Shown: one piece after another, positions 43,315-52,040 of the stretch
Layout of the letters: every line of letters starts with the position of its first letter
Numbering within the stretch: the stretch's first letter is position 1
Source: an uncultured Prevotella sp.
Lineage (GTDB): Bacteria; Bacteroidota; Bacteroidia; Bacteroidales; Bacteroidaceae
Assembly: GCA_905196835.1 (NCBI GenBank)
Contig: CAJJWN010000012.1
Coordinates: forward strand, 1 to 64,000
Length of the DNA: 64,000 bases
Direction of reading: 5' to 3'
Position numbers and translations under genes: made by a program
The notes under the pieces: model-generated
The model's input: the letters and a program-made list of their open reading frames with translations, nothing else
Databases searched by the model: none
Told to the model about the DNA's origin: nothing

Positions 43315-43412
43315 AAATTAAGAGTTAAGAATTAAGAATTAAGAAAAACACCTTCAGTACTTATCTACAAGGCATATTTTTTCTTAATTTTTAATTCTTA
43401 ACTCTTAACTCC
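43315..43412. repeat. GAGTTAA-family inverted repeat
   Basis: AAGAGTTAAGAATTAAGAATTAAG, then AAAAACACCTTC; right arm GGCATATTTTTTCTTAAT and inverted words. It encodes the last residue and stop of the PAS protein. Confidence 0.75.
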
Positions 43413-43752
43413 TTACGTAGTGCGGCAGCTCGTCGGGTATTACCATCGACACCTCGACGATGCCCTCCACGCGCCCGTCGGCGCCGGTGCAGGCCGTCTG
43501 GTAAATCATCTTGCGCACGCCCTCCTTCTCTATGGTGTAGGCGTTCGTGCCGCCCTCCGTCAGCAGCCGGCGTATTATGCCTGCGGCTCGCTCCCCGTGG
43601 CAGTCGTAGAGGCTCTTGCCTATGAGGTCGCCGTGCTTGCGGTACGTCTCCCTCGCCCTGCGGTTCATGTATCGTATCACGCCGTCCTTGTCGGCAGCGG
43701 TCACGGCGCACGCCATGCCCTCCGCCCAGTCAAAGTCATTCATGTTCTCCAT
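43405..43752 (-). CDS. Single PAS domain protein
   Basis: 115 aa. The whole protein is one PAS fold: MACAVTAADKDGVIRYMNRRARETY, GKSLYDCHGERAAGIIRRLL, YTIEKEGVRKMIYQTACTGADGRVEGIVEVSM. No output domain is attached, so it may sense a ligand or redox state and act through a partner, or be an enzyme accessory. Own promoter (43783-43790). Ends in the repeat. Confidence 0.8.
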   Translation of the reverse strand: MENMNDFDWAEGMACAVTAADKDGVIRYMNRRARETYRKHGDLIGKSLYDCHGERAAGIIRRLLTEGGTNAYTIEKEGVRKMIYQTACTGADGRVEGIVEVSMVIPDELPHYVRS

Positions 43753-43782
43753 CTTGTCGCCTTATATGTTAAGTTTATAGTG

Positions 43783-43790
43783 CAAAATTA
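43783..43790 (-). promoter_or_regulatory. -7 promoter box for the PAS gene
   Basis: TAATTTTG on the minus strand, 30 bases before the ATG. Confidence 0.6.
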
Positions 43791-43855
43791 GGCATTATTC
43801 GGCATAAAATGTTGCTTTTTGTGCTTTTTCGTTCGTCTCTACGGGCGAAATATGT

Positions 43856-43863
43856 TATATTTG
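43856..43863 (+). promoter_or_regulatory. -7 promoter box for the 44-kb structured leader
   Basis: TATATTTG directly before the first hairpin of the leader RNA, the same arrangement as at 34357-34368. Confidence 0.65.
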
Positions 43864-44076
43864 CAAAAGTGATGCGCCTTGGCGCGTCCCGACATTTTGG
43901 AATAAAGAGGCGTTATGCTTGTCTTGTCAATGGAAACCTGAGAAATTTCTGATTAGATGCAAGGGCGGCATGATGGTTCTCACGCTTGGCATGGGCTGCT
44001 GTCATTGCATCTGTATCTAAGGGTTTTCTCAGGACCTCCGTTGAAGATGTTGGCGTTGCAGTCTCACGCTTCAACG
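43864..44076 (+). ncRNA. Structured leader RNA upstream of a secreted-protein gene
   Basis: 5-prime hairpin 43864-43899 (outer CAAAA/TTTTG, inner TGCGC-CTTG-GCGCG with a CUUG loop). Long-range helix CCTGAGAAA 43937-43945 with TTTCTCAGG 44025-44033. Inside it GATGCAA 43956-43962 with 44005-44011, and GCGGCA 43965-43970 with TGCTGT 43997-44002. Then a 3-prime hairpin CGTTGAAG 44039-44046 with 44069-44076. The 10-mer TCTCACGCTT occurs in both the inner loop and the 3-prime hairpin. No known riboswitch class recognised. Confidence 0.55.
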
Positions 44077-44123
44077 TATATTAAAAGCTTTGCTGGGGAC
44101 TGGCGGGGCAGGAGGTTGATACC

Positions 44124-44702
44124 ATGAAAAAGTTAGTTTCATTATTGTTTGTTTGGTTCGCTTGTGCAATGTTATACGCACAGGGTACGCGCGAGGTTAC
44201 GCGTTTTCTCGGAATACCCGTTGACGGGACAAGAGCGGAGATGATAAGTAAGCTCAAGGAAAAGGGGTTTAGTAGTTCGTTTGGGTCGGATGAATTGCTG
44301 GAGGGCGAGTTCAACGGAAAGAATGTATATGTCAATATCCAAACTAATAATAGGAAAGTGTGGAGGATAGGAGTTATAGATAAAAATGGATGTGACGAAA
44401 CTCAAATCAAGATAAATTTCAACAACTTATGCCGTCAGTTTGAGGAAAATTCAAAGTACATAAATTTTAAGGGTGACCAAACAATATCCGAAGATGAGGA
44501 TATGGGTTACGAAATGACCGTTAATAACAAACGTTATGAGGCTTCTTTTGCACAGAAATCATCATCTGGTGAAATAGATAGAGGTGCTGTGAACCGATTA
44601 GTTTGGTTTATGATAAGCAAAGACCCATCAAGTTATGGTAAATATGTTATTATGTTGTTTTACGAGAACGGTTACAACCAAGCCAACGGTGAAGATTTGT
44701 AA
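44124..44702 (+). CDS. Secreted protein of unknown function
   Basis: 192 aa. Signal peptide MKKLVSLLFVWFACAMLYA. The mature part starts QGTREVTRFLGIPVDGTRAEMISKLKEKGF, which I recall as a recurring Bacteroidales exported-protein start without assigned function. The rest alternates strands and charged turns, ending YENGYNQANGEDL. It follows a 260-base structured leader and is followed by a strong terminator, so it is a one-gene unit, AT-richer than its neighbours. Confidence 0.75.
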   Translation: MKKLVSLLFVWFACAMLYAQGTREVTRFLGIPVDGTRAEMISKLKEKGFSSSFGSDELLEGEFNGKNVYVNIQTNNRKVWRIGVIDKNGCDETQIKINFNNLCRQFEENSKYINFKGDQTISEDEDMGYEMTVNNKRYEASFAQKSSSGEIDRGAVNRLVWFMISKDPSSYGKYVIMLFYENGYNQANGEDL

Positions 44703-44758
44703 ATTGAAAAATTAAATCTTCATTTTATGAAATGAGATGTAATATGAGTAATAAGCAG

Positions 44759-44795
44759 GGGCTGCGCAGGCTATGTGCGCAGCCCCATGTTTTTC
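44759..44795 (+). terminator. Rho-independent terminator
   Basis: GGGGCTGCGC (44759-44768) pairs with GCGCAGCCCC (44778-44787) around AGGCTATGT and is followed by ATGTTTTTC. Confidence 0.88.
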
Positions 44796-44871
44796 TTTTT
44801 ATAGTGCAAGAAAGGCGGTTTGAAGCCTTGGCGGCACTTTCTACTTTGCAAAGATACTTGTTTTTGTTTAT

Positions 44872-46422
44872 TTATTCTTCCTCTGCAATCCACTTGTCTA
44901 TTGTCTTCGTCTCCCTGCTGAAGTTTATTCCTAATTTAATGACCTTTTGTCCGTCGGCCTTGAAGGGCGCGGCGTAGCCTTTCTCGTCGATTTGGCGGAT
45001 GGCTTCCTCGGCCGTGCCGTCGAGCTTGAACTCCATTACGTAGATGTATTCTTTAGTCTTCAGCACGAGGTCAACGCGGCCGTTGGCGGTGTGGTATTCC
45101 ACGTTTACGTGGAAGCCCATCAGGCGGAAGACGATGAAGAGCACGTTCTGGTAGTGCACCTCCAAGTCGCGCTGCATCTCGTAGGGTATGTCGGCGTAGA
45201 AAGTGCGCAGGCGCGAGAGGAAGGCGTCGTAGTCGCCGCGCTCCACGTCCATCGTGAACCGTTTGATTTCGAATGCCGTCTGGCCCTGTTTCACGTTCGT
45301 GTAGAACGGCATGAGATAGCTGATGAAGCCGCGCTCCACCTCGTAGTTGGGGAACCCGAGCGTGTAAAACATGAACTCGCGGTCGTAGTCCTTTATGGTG
45401 AGGTAGCCACTCTGGTATATTACTGGTATGGGGTCGGTTGACGCCGCGTCGATGCTGTTGAGCACATCTTCCGACGTTACGTCGTGCGACATCTGTTCGA
45501 GGTCGTAGTTGTGCATCTGAAGGAGCTTTACGAGATAGGTCGGCGTGCCTGTCTCGAACCAGTAGAAGCCGAACTTCTTTTTTGCGAACGTGTTTAGCAG
45601 GCTGAACGGGTTGTACACTCCCGGTGCGTTCTCCTCGAAGTGGTAGCCGTCGTACATGCGCGCAAGCTCTTTCAGGCAGTCTGCGTAGTCCATGTCGTTG
45701 GCCCCGGCCAACGCCTCGATGTCTTCCTTGAACTGCGCCTCAAGCTCTGCCTCGCTTATGCCGCAGATGTCGTAAAACCTGTCCCACATCGATATGTCGT
45801 TGAGGTTGTTCAGGTCGCTGAATACGCTCACCTTGCCGAATTTCGTCACGCCCGTGAGCATGGCGAAGCGTATGTCGCCGTCGCGGCTTTTCAGTGCGCC
45901 GTAAAAGGGCTTCAGCGTCTCGCGGTAGGCGTGTTGCAGCTCCTCGTTGCCGATGGCCTGCAGCATGGGCTTGTCGTACTCGTCAACGAGTATCACGACC
46001 CTCTGTCCGGTCTTCTCGTGGGCGCGCTTGATGATGCCGTCGAAGCGCATTGCAAGCCCTATTTCGGCCGGGTTGCTGCCGTACAGCTTTTCCCATTCGG
46101 CAAGCTGTCCGTTGAGCAGGTTTTCCAGGCTTTCCGGGCGGTCGTATTTCTGCGTGTTGAGGTCGATGTGCAGTATGGGGTGGGGCGTCCAGTCATCGGC
46201 CAGCCGGTCGATGGCAAGCCCCTCGAACAAGTCGCGCTTGCCCTCGAAGAACGCCTGTATGGTGCTGATTAGCAGGCTCTTGCCGAAGCGGCGCGGGCGG
46301 CTTAGGAAGTAATACCTGCCCTCCGTGATGAGTTTGTATACCATCCGCGTCTTGTCAACGTAATAGTAGCCGTCCTTTATCAGGCTCTCGAAGTTCTGTA
46401 TGCCTATTGGGTATTGTTTCAT
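44872..46422 (-). CDS. AAA-ATPase-like protein with PD-(D/E)XK nuclease-fold C-terminus
   Basis: 516 aa from ATG 46422 (MKQYPIGIQNFESLIKDGYY). N-terminal AAA-ATPase_like domain (PF09820 type): YYVDKTRMVYKLI, P-loop-like SRPRRFGKSLLISTI, VVILVDEYDKPML, MLTGVTKFGKVSVFSDLNNL. C-terminal PDDEXK_9-type domain: NVEYHTANGRVDLVLKTKEYIYVMEFKLDG, with Asp and the E-x-K pair in MEFKLDG. This paralogous family is abundant in Bacteroidales and its role is unknown; association with mobile DNA or defence has been suggested by its fold only. Appears intact. Confidence 0.88.
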   Translation of the reverse strand: MKQYPIGIQNFESLIKDGYYYVDKTRMVYKLITEGRYYFLSRPRRFGKSLLISTIQAFFEGKRDLFEGLAIDRLADDWTPHPILHIDLNTQKYDRPESLENLLNGQLAEWEKLYGSNPAEIGLAMRFDGIIKRAHEKTGQRVVILVDEYDKPMLQAIGNEELQHAYRETLKPFYGALKSRDGDIRFAMLTGVTKFGKVSVFSDLNNLNDISMWDRFYDICGISEAELEAQFKEDIEALAGANDMDYADCLKELARMYDGYHFEENAPGVYNPFSLLNTFAKKKFGFYWFETGTPTYLVKLLQMHNYDLEQMSHDVTSEDVLNSIDAASTDPIPVIYQSGYLTIKDYDREFMFYTLGFPNYEVERGFISYLMPFYTNVKQGQTAFEIKRFTMDVERGDYDAFLSRLRTFYADIPYEMQRDLEVHYQNVLFIVFRLMGFHVNVEYHTANGRVDLVLKTKEYIYVMEFKLDGTAEEAIRQIDEKGYAAPFKADGQKVIKLGINFSRETKTIDKWIAEEE

Positions 46423-46443
46423 GTCTGTCGTGTTTGTCTTTTG

Positions 46444-46451
46444 CAAAGATA
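46444..46451 (-). promoter_or_regulatory. -7 promoter box for the AAA/PDDEXK gene
   Basis: TATCTTTG on the minus strand, 22 bases before the ATG. Confidence 0.6.
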
Positions 46452-46455
46452 CAAT

Positions 46456-47235
46456 TTATTAAATGAAAAATGAAAAATGAAAAGTGAAAAATACACTGCT
46501 ATTTAAATGAAAAATGAATAATGAACAATGAAAAATCCAGTGCCATTTAAATGAAAAATGAATAATGAACAATGAAAAATCCAGTGCTGTTCAAGGGAAA
46601 ATGAATAATGAAAAGTGAATAATCCATTACTCTTTTGGGTTGTGTGCAGGGTGTGGTAATTAATTGTTATTCAGATAGTTGCAGGAGGCGGTCTTCGGGC
46701 TTGCGAAAGATGGTTTTTAATAATGCCGAAGGCCGCATATCGCACTGCGGTATGCGGCCTTCGGCATGATTATAGGGTAGGGGAGGCTGGGCAGATGAGC
46801 CGGATTGGCCGGATGAACCGAGTTGGCCTAATGGAAAAATGGTAATGGATTATTCACTTTTCATTATTCATTTTCCCTTGAACAGCACTGGATTTTTCAT
46901 TGTTCATTATTCATTTTTCATTTAAATGGCACTGGATTTTTCATTGTTCATTATTCATTTTTCATTTAAATAGCAGTGTATTTTTCATTGTTCATTATTC
47001 ATTTTTCATTTAAATGGCACTGGATTTTTCATTGTTCATTATTCATTTTTCATTTAAATAGCAGTGTATTTTTCATTGTTCATTATTCATTTTTCATTTA
47101 AATGGCACTGGATTTTTCATTGTTCATTATTCATTTTTCATTTAAATAGCAGTGTATTTTTCATTGTTCATTATTCATTTTTCATTTAAATGGCACTGGA
47201 TTTTTCATTATTCATTATTCATTTTTCATTTGAAA
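46456..47235. repeat. Giant inverted repeat with a 44-bp tandem array next to polA
   Basis: Left arm (about 46484-46645) carries AAATGAAAAATGAATAATG words broken by 9-base tags TACACTGCT, TCCAGTGCC and TCCAGTGCTG. The right arm (about 46845-46990) is its reverse complement. The right arm is then extended by further 44-bp units up to 47235, about eight in all, with tags alternating GGCACTGGA and AGCAGTGTA, an 88-bp higher-order period. The roughly 200-base centre holds another hairpin (ATAATGCCGAAGGCCGCATA...TATGCGGCCTTCGGCAT, 46721-46775) and GGCCGGAT 9-mers. No gene here. Confidence 0.85.
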
Positions 47236-50001
47236 TCAGTGTGCTTCCAGCCAGTTCGTGCCCCATCCACAGTCGGCCACGAGGGGTACGCTGAGCGGAT
47301 ATGCACCCTGCATCTCTTCGAGCACTATGCGCTCCACGCGCTCCTTCTCGTCGGGGACGACGCTGAAGTTCAATTCGTCGTGCACCTGAAGTATCATCTT
47401 CGAGCGCAGGCCTTCGCGGCGGAAGCGGTTGTAGATGCGCACCATGGCTATTTTTATTATGTCGGCGGCGGTGCCTTGTATGGGAGCGTTGATGGCGTTG
47501 CGCTCGGCGAAACCGCGCACGGTGGCGTTGTGCGACGTGATGTCGGGCAGGTAGCGGCGGCGGTGGAGCAGGGTCTCGGCGTAGCCTTTCTCCCTCGCCG
47601 TCTGCTTGGCCTGCTCCATGTATTCCGCAACCTTGGGGAACGTGGCGAAGTAGCCGTCAATCAGCTCCGTCGCCTCCTTGCGGCTGATGTCCAGGCGCTC
47701 GGCCAGGCCGAACACGGTGATGCCGTATATTATGCCGAAGTTGGCGCGCTTGGCGCGTGTGCGCTGGTCGCGCGTCACGCTGTCCATCGTCTCGTGGTAA
47801 ATCTTTGCGGCCGTGGCGGCGTGGATGTCGTAGCCTTCGCGGAAGGCTTCCTGCATGTTCTCGTCGCCGCTAAGGTGCGCCATTACGCGCAGCTCTATCT
47901 GCGAATAGTCGGCGGAGAAGAAGAGGCAGCCCTCCTCCGGCACGAAGGCCTTGCGTATCTCCTTGCCGTCCTCGCCGCGCACGGGTATGTTTTGCAGGTT
48001 GGGGTCTGACGACGAGAGGCGGCCCGTGGCCGTGACGGTCTGGTTGAACGACGTGTGTATGTGCCCCGTTCTCGGGTTTACGAGCTTCGGCAGGGCGTCA
48101 ACGTATGTGCCGAGCAGCTTCTTCAAGCCCCTGTGTTCCAGTATTTTGCCCACTATTTCGCTCTTTCCGCGCAGCTGTTGCAGCACCTCTTCCGACGTTA
48201 CATACTGCCCCGTCTTCGTCTTTTTCGGTTTCTCCACGATTTTCATCTTGCCGAACAGTATTTCGCCCACCTGCTTTGGCGACGCTATGTTAAACTTCTC
48301 GCCTGCCAGCCGGTATATTTCCTGCTCGATGTCGGTCATGCGCTGCGTCAGTATTTGCGACGTTTCGGCCAGCGATGCCGTGTCAAGGCGCACGCCGTTC
48401 ATCTCCATCGCGGCCAAGACGCGCACCAGGGGCATCTCCACTTCGGTGAAGAGCTGCCACACGCCGGCCTCCTTCAAGCGCGGCTCGAGTATGTTTTTCA
48501 GCTTCAGGGTTACGTCGGCGTCCTCGGCGGCGTACTCGTATACCTGCTCGGGCGGCAGGTCGCGCATCGACCGCTGGCCTTTGCCCTTCGGCCCGATGAG
48601 CTCGTCTATGTGGATGGTCTTGTACCCGAGGTACGCCTCGGCCATGTAGTCCATGTTGTGACGCAGCTCGGGCTGCAGCAGGTAGTGGGCTATCATCGTG
48701 TCGAACATCTCGCCCTTCAGCTCGACGCCGTAGGCGGCCAACACCTCGAGGTCGTACTTTATGTTCTGTCCGATTTTGAGGATTGAGTCGCATTCGTACA
48801 CCGGTTTGAAAATATTAACAATCTTTTCGGCTTCTTTACGTCCGGCGGAAACGGGCACGTAAAACGCCTCGTTTTCCTCGACAGAGAAGCTTAAGCCCAC
48901 CAGTTCGGCGTCGATTGTGTTGGTCGATGTCGTCTCCGTGTCTAAACTTAAAAAACTTTTTGTCATGAAAAAGTCACGAAGCGCGAGCATATCATCCTCT
49001 GTTTCAACGAGTTTGTACGTATGTGGCGTGTCATTTAACGTCTTCAGAATAGATTTTTCGCCGCCAATCTGCCCGTCGGTCGGGATTTCTGCAAATAAAT
49101 CGAGTTGCTTATTAAGGTTATTTTTAATATTTTCAGACCTGTTAAGAAACTTGTCCAAGAGCGTCTTAAACTCCAGTTCGGTGAATATCTGGCGCAGCTT
49201 GTCGGTGTCGGGTTCGGTCACGCGCAGCGCGTCGAGGTCGAGCTTTACGGGCACGTCGGTGCGGATGGTGGCGAGAAACTTTGAGAAACGGATTTGCTCG
49301 GCGTTCTCCTCAACCTTCTTCTTCAGTGCGCCCTTCAGTTCGCCGGTGCGTTCCAGCAGGGCGTCCACCGAGCCGAACTGCGCCAACAGCTTCACGGCGG
49401 TCTTCTCGCCGACGCCCGGACAGCCAGGAATGTTGTCGGCCGAGTCGCCCATGAGGCCGAGCAGGTCGATTACCTGCGCCGTCGAACTGATGCCGTACTT
49501 GGCGCATACGCCGTCGGCGTCGAGCGTCTCGTAGCCGCCGCCGTGGCGCGGGCGGTACATCACCACGTTGCCGCCGACGAGCTGGCCGTAGTCCTTGTCG
49601 GGCGTAAGCATGTAAGTCCTGATGCCCTCACGGCCGGCCTGACCGGCCAGGGTGCCGATTACGTCGTCGGCCTCGAAGCCCTGCGCCTCGAGCACTGGTA
49701 TGCGCATGGCCGCCAGCACATCCTTTATTATAGGCACGGAGCGGCGTATGTCCTCGGGTGTTTCCTCGCGCTGCGCCTTATACTCGGCGTAAGCCTCGCT
49801 GCGGAATGTGGGCCCGTGGGGGTCGAAGGCCACGCCAATGTACGTAGGTTTCTCCTTAGAGAGCACCTCGTGCAGCGTGTTGCAGAAGCCTAAGACGGCC
49901 GATGTGTTCATGCCCTTGGAGTTTATGCGCGGGTTCTTGATGAACGCGTAATACGCCCTGTATATCAGCGCGTAAGCGTCCAAAAGGAAAAGCTTGTCCA
50001 T
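47236..50001 (-). CDS. polA: DNA polymerase I
   Basis: 921 aa. N-terminal 5-to-3 exonuclease (LFLLDAYALIYRAYYAF, VAFDPHGPTFRSE, TPDKDYGQLV). The proofreading domain retains its acidic residues (FLSLDTETTSTNTIDAEL). Polymerase motif A FSADYSQIELRVMAHLSGD, motif B RTRAKRANFGIIYGIT, motif C LQVHDELNFSVV. Used in Okazaki fragment processing and repair. The stop codon TGA (47236-47238) abuts the tandem array, and polA's last bases (GCACACTGATTTCAAATG) resemble the array tag TACACTGCTATTTAAATG. Confidence 0.97.
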   Translation of the reverse strand: MDKLFLLDAYALIYRAYYAFIKNPRINSKGMNTSAVLGFCNTLHEVLSKEKPTYIGVAFDPHGPTFRSEAYAEYKAQREETPEDIRRSVPIIKDVLAAMRIPVLEAQGFEADDVIGTLAGQAGREGIRTYMLTPDKDYGQLVGGNVVMYRPRHGGGYETLDADGVCAKYGISSTAQVIDLLGLMGDSADNIPGCPGVGEKTAVKLLAQFGSVDALLERTGELKGALKKKVEENAEQIRFSKFLATIRTDVPVKLDLDALRVTEPDTDKLRQIFTELEFKTLLDKFLNRSENIKNNLNKQLDLFAEIPTDGQIGGEKSILKTLNDTPHTYKLVETEDDMLALRDFFMTKSFLSLDTETTSTNTIDAELVGLSFSVEENEAFYVPVSAGRKEAEKIVNIFKPVYECDSILKIGQNIKYDLEVLAAYGVELKGEMFDTMIAHYLLQPELRHNMDYMAEAYLGYKTIHIDELIGPKGKGQRSMRDLPPEQVYEYAAEDADVTLKLKNILEPRLKEAGVWQLFTEVEMPLVRVLAAMEMNGVRLDTASLAETSQILTQRMTDIEQEIYRLAGEKFNIASPKQVGEILFGKMKIVEKPKKTKTGQYVTSEEVLQQLRGKSEIVGKILEHRGLKKLLGTYVDALPKLVNPRTGHIHTSFNQTVTATGRLSSSDPNLQNIPVRGEDGKEIRKAFVPEEGCLFFSADYSQIELRVMAHLSGDENMQEAFREGYDIHAATAAKIYHETMDSVTRDQRTRAKRANFGIIYGITVFGLAERLDISRKEATELIDGYFATFPKVAEYMEQAKQTAREKGYAETLLHRRRYLPDITSHNATVRGFAERNAINAPIQGTAADIIKIAMVRIYNRFRREGLRSKMILQVHDELNFSVVPDEKERVERIVLEEMQGAYPLSVPLVADCGWGTNWLEAH

Positions 50002-50062
50002 GTTTTGTCGGTTTTTTACGTGTAAAGTTACAGATTTTTTGCCATTAATCGGAGAAAATAAT

Positions 50063-50070
50063 TACTTTTG
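50063..50070 (+). promoter_or_regulatory. -7 promoter box for the polyprenyl synthase gene
   Basis: TACTTTTG, 17 bases before ATG 50087. It lies in the divergent gap with polA, whose own box is only a near match (TAACTTTA). Confidence 0.55.
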
Positions 50071-50086
50071 TAACAAATTTTGTAGC

Positions 50087-51067
50087 ATGACCGACTATTT
50101 ATCCATCATCAAACAACCCATAGAGCGCGAGCTGAACCAGTTTATCAGCCTTTTCAACTCGTCGCTCACGCATCAGGACAAGCTTCAGGAGGAAATCTTT
50201 GCTCGCATCCGCAACCGCGCCGGCAAGCGCATGAGGCCCATGCTCATAATGCTCATGGCGAAGAACTACGGCCGCGTAACCGACGCTACGCTGCACGCCT
50301 CGGTGGGTCTCGAGCTGCTGCACACGGCCTCGCTCGTGCACGACGACGTGGTGGACGAGAGCCGCGAGCGCCGCGGACAGGCGTCGGTCAACGCCGTGTA
50401 TGACAACAAGGTGGCCGTGCTCGTGGGCGACTACATCCTCTCGACGGCCCTGCTGCACGTCTCAATAACGCACAACGAGCTGATTGTAAGGTACTTGGCC
50501 GAGCTCGGCCGCACGCTATCCGACGGCGAAATCCTACAGCTTACGAGCATCGGCGACAGCGAAATATCGGAGGAGACATACTATAAAATAATAAGCCGCA
50601 AGACCGCCGCCCTCTTTGAGGCCTGCTGCGCCATCGGCGCAATATCGGCCGGAATGGAGGAGGACAGGGTAGGGCAGGCCAAGCGTTTCGGTCAGACGCT
50701 CGGCATCATCTTCCAAATCCGCGACGACATCTTCGACTATTACGACTCGCCCGAAATCGGCAAGCCCACCGGCAACGACATGACCGAGGGCAAGCTCACC
50801 CTTCCCGTAATCTACGCCCTGCGCTCCACTGGCGACGAGGCCATGCTCGCACTGGCGCGCAAGGTGAAGGAGGGCATGGTGACACAGGACGAAATAGCCG
50901 CCCTCGTGGACTTCACCAAGCAGCACGGCGGCATAGAATACGCCGAGCGCCGCATGGACGAGCTGCACGCCGAGGCGCTCGAGTTCATACGCAAGGAGGT
51001 CAACGACCCCGTCCTGCGCGACAGCCTGAAGGCCTACCTCGACTTCGTGGTGAAGCGGAGCGTTTAG
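50087..51067 (+). CDS. Polyprenyl diphosphate synthase
   Basis: 326 aa from ATG 50087 (MTDYLSIIKQPIERELNQFI). Trans-prenyltransferase with first Asp-rich motif LVHDDVVDESRERRGQ and second QIRDDIFDYYDSPEIGKPTGND. The residues before the first motif (LELLHTASL) fit a long-chain (C40-C45) enzyme that makes the menaquinone side chain. Chain length cannot be fixed from sequence. Confidence 0.93.
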   Translation: MTDYLSIIKQPIERELNQFISLFNSSLTHQDKLQEEIFARIRNRAGKRMRPMLIMLMAKNYGRVTDATLHASVGLELLHTASLVHDDVVDESRERRGQASVNAVYDNKVAVLVGDYILSTALLHVSITHNELIVRYLAELGRTLSDGEILQLTSIGDSEISEETYYKIISRKTAALFEACCAIGAISAGMEEDRVGQAKRFGQTLGIIFQIRDDIFDYYDSPEIGKPTGNDMTEGKLTLPVIYALRSTGDEAMLALARKVKEGMVTQDEIAALVDFTKQHGGIEYAERRMDELHAEALEFIRKEVNDPVLRDSLKAYLDFVVKRSV

Positions 51068-51215
51068 GTGTAATTGACCTGATTAGCCAAATAGGAGAAT
51101 GAGCCCAATGAGCCTAATCAGCCTGATGCGCCACGGCGTATTTGGCTAATTAGTCTCATTGGGCTCATTATTTAGTTTCATTGGGCTAATCAGGCCAATT
51201 CCCAGCTCTATTTGT
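51066..51215. repeat. Inverted repeat of 9-bp words (GGCTAATTA/AGCCAAATA family)
   Basis: CCTGATTAGCCAAATAGGAG and AGCCCAATGAGCCTAATCAG words, spacer GATGCGCCACGGCGTATTT, right arm GGCTAATTAGTCTCATTGGG words. Between convergent genes. Confidence 0.8.
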
Positions 51216-51785
51216 CTATCTTCCCTTGTTCCTTCTAAGCCATTCCGTCCTTGCCCGGTACATCTCCTCGCGCAGTCCGCCGCCCTCCACGAAGTCCTGC
51301 TTCAGCCTGTCTATGAATTTCCTCAGCATCGAGTCGGTCTGGTGGATAAGTGTTATTGCTATGTTGGCTACCGTCTCGTCGCTTCTTTGCGTTATGGCCT
51401 CGCGGTAATATGCGCTGTCGTTGTGCATGGTGCATACGGCTCGTGTCTGCGTCGCTTTGGCGCTGTTCACGTCCCATAGCGCAAGATTGCGCACGCGGAG
51501 ATAGTCCTCGTAGTCGGCCAGCAGTTCTTGCAGGCTCGCCCGTCCAACGTTAGTCAGTTTCAGTTCGGTTTCCTTCGACGTTGTGCTTGCCGCGCTGCCT
51601 TCCGCTATGTTCTGCTTGCATGACCGCGCCGCCTGTACCATCTGGTCTATCGTGCGGTCGCCCTTCTCAAGGTACTTATGGGCGAAGTAAAATGTGATGT
51701 CATAGATACATTCCGCCTTTTGGTAAACAAGCAGGTTGCGGTAGTTGCCGCGTTGTGGCATGAACGGGCGGTTGTCGGTAGTCAT
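51216..51785 (-). CDS. Four-helix-bundle protein (23S rRNA IVS/S23 family)
   Basis: 189 aa. S23-type bundle: YRNLLVYQKAECIYDITFYF, DRTIDQMVQAARSCKQNIAEGS, LKLTNVGRASLQELLADYEDYLR, and a long C-terminal extension with IAITLIHQTDSMLRKFIDRL. Family members are found as free-standing genes or within rRNA intervening sequences; function unknown. Flanked on both sides by 9-mer GGCTAATTA repeats. Confidence 0.85.
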   Translation of the reverse strand: MTTDNRPFMPQRGNYRNLLVYQKAECIYDITFYFAHKYLEKGDRTIDQMVQAARSCKQNIAEGSAASTTSKETELKLTNVGRASLQELLADYEDYLRVRNLALWDVNSAKATQTRAVCTMHNDSAYYREAITQRSDETVANIAITLIHQTDSMLRKFIDRLKQDFVEGGGLREEMYRARTEWLRRNKGR

Positions 51786-51829
51786 GGTATTATGGCTTTA
51801 AGGTTTGTTGATGATTGGTTATAAGATAA

Positions 51830-52040
51830 ATAGGCCGTATAGGCATGATGGGAGGATAGGCCCAATAAGCCAGATGAGCCTGATAGGCCGGGTGGGATGG
51901 TAAGCCCAATTAGCCCGATGAGCCTGATGCGCCACGGCGTATTAGGCTAATTAGGCTCATTGGCCCCATTTCCCTATCAGGCTAATTTGGCTAATCAGGC
52001 TCATTGGGCTAATCAATCAGCCCTATCAGGCCCATCCTTT
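51830..52040. repeat. Extended GGCTAATTA/AGCCCAATT 9-mer inverted repeat
   Basis: More than fifteen 9-mers in two orientations around GATGCGCCACGGCGTATTA, the same centre as at 51.13 kb. It occupies the whole deoC to four-helix-bundle gap. Confidence 0.8.

Noticed and set aside
46888-47235. CRISPR array interpretation of the 44-bp repeats
   Set aside because: The variable parts are only about 9 bases and alternate between two fixed sequences; the repeats are built of 7-mers, an inverted copy is adjacent, and there are no cas genes.
47152-48009. 285-codon plus-strand frame spanning the tandem array and the polA 3-prime end
   Set aside because: Begins in the repeat and runs antisense to polymerase motifs A-C; no coding signature.
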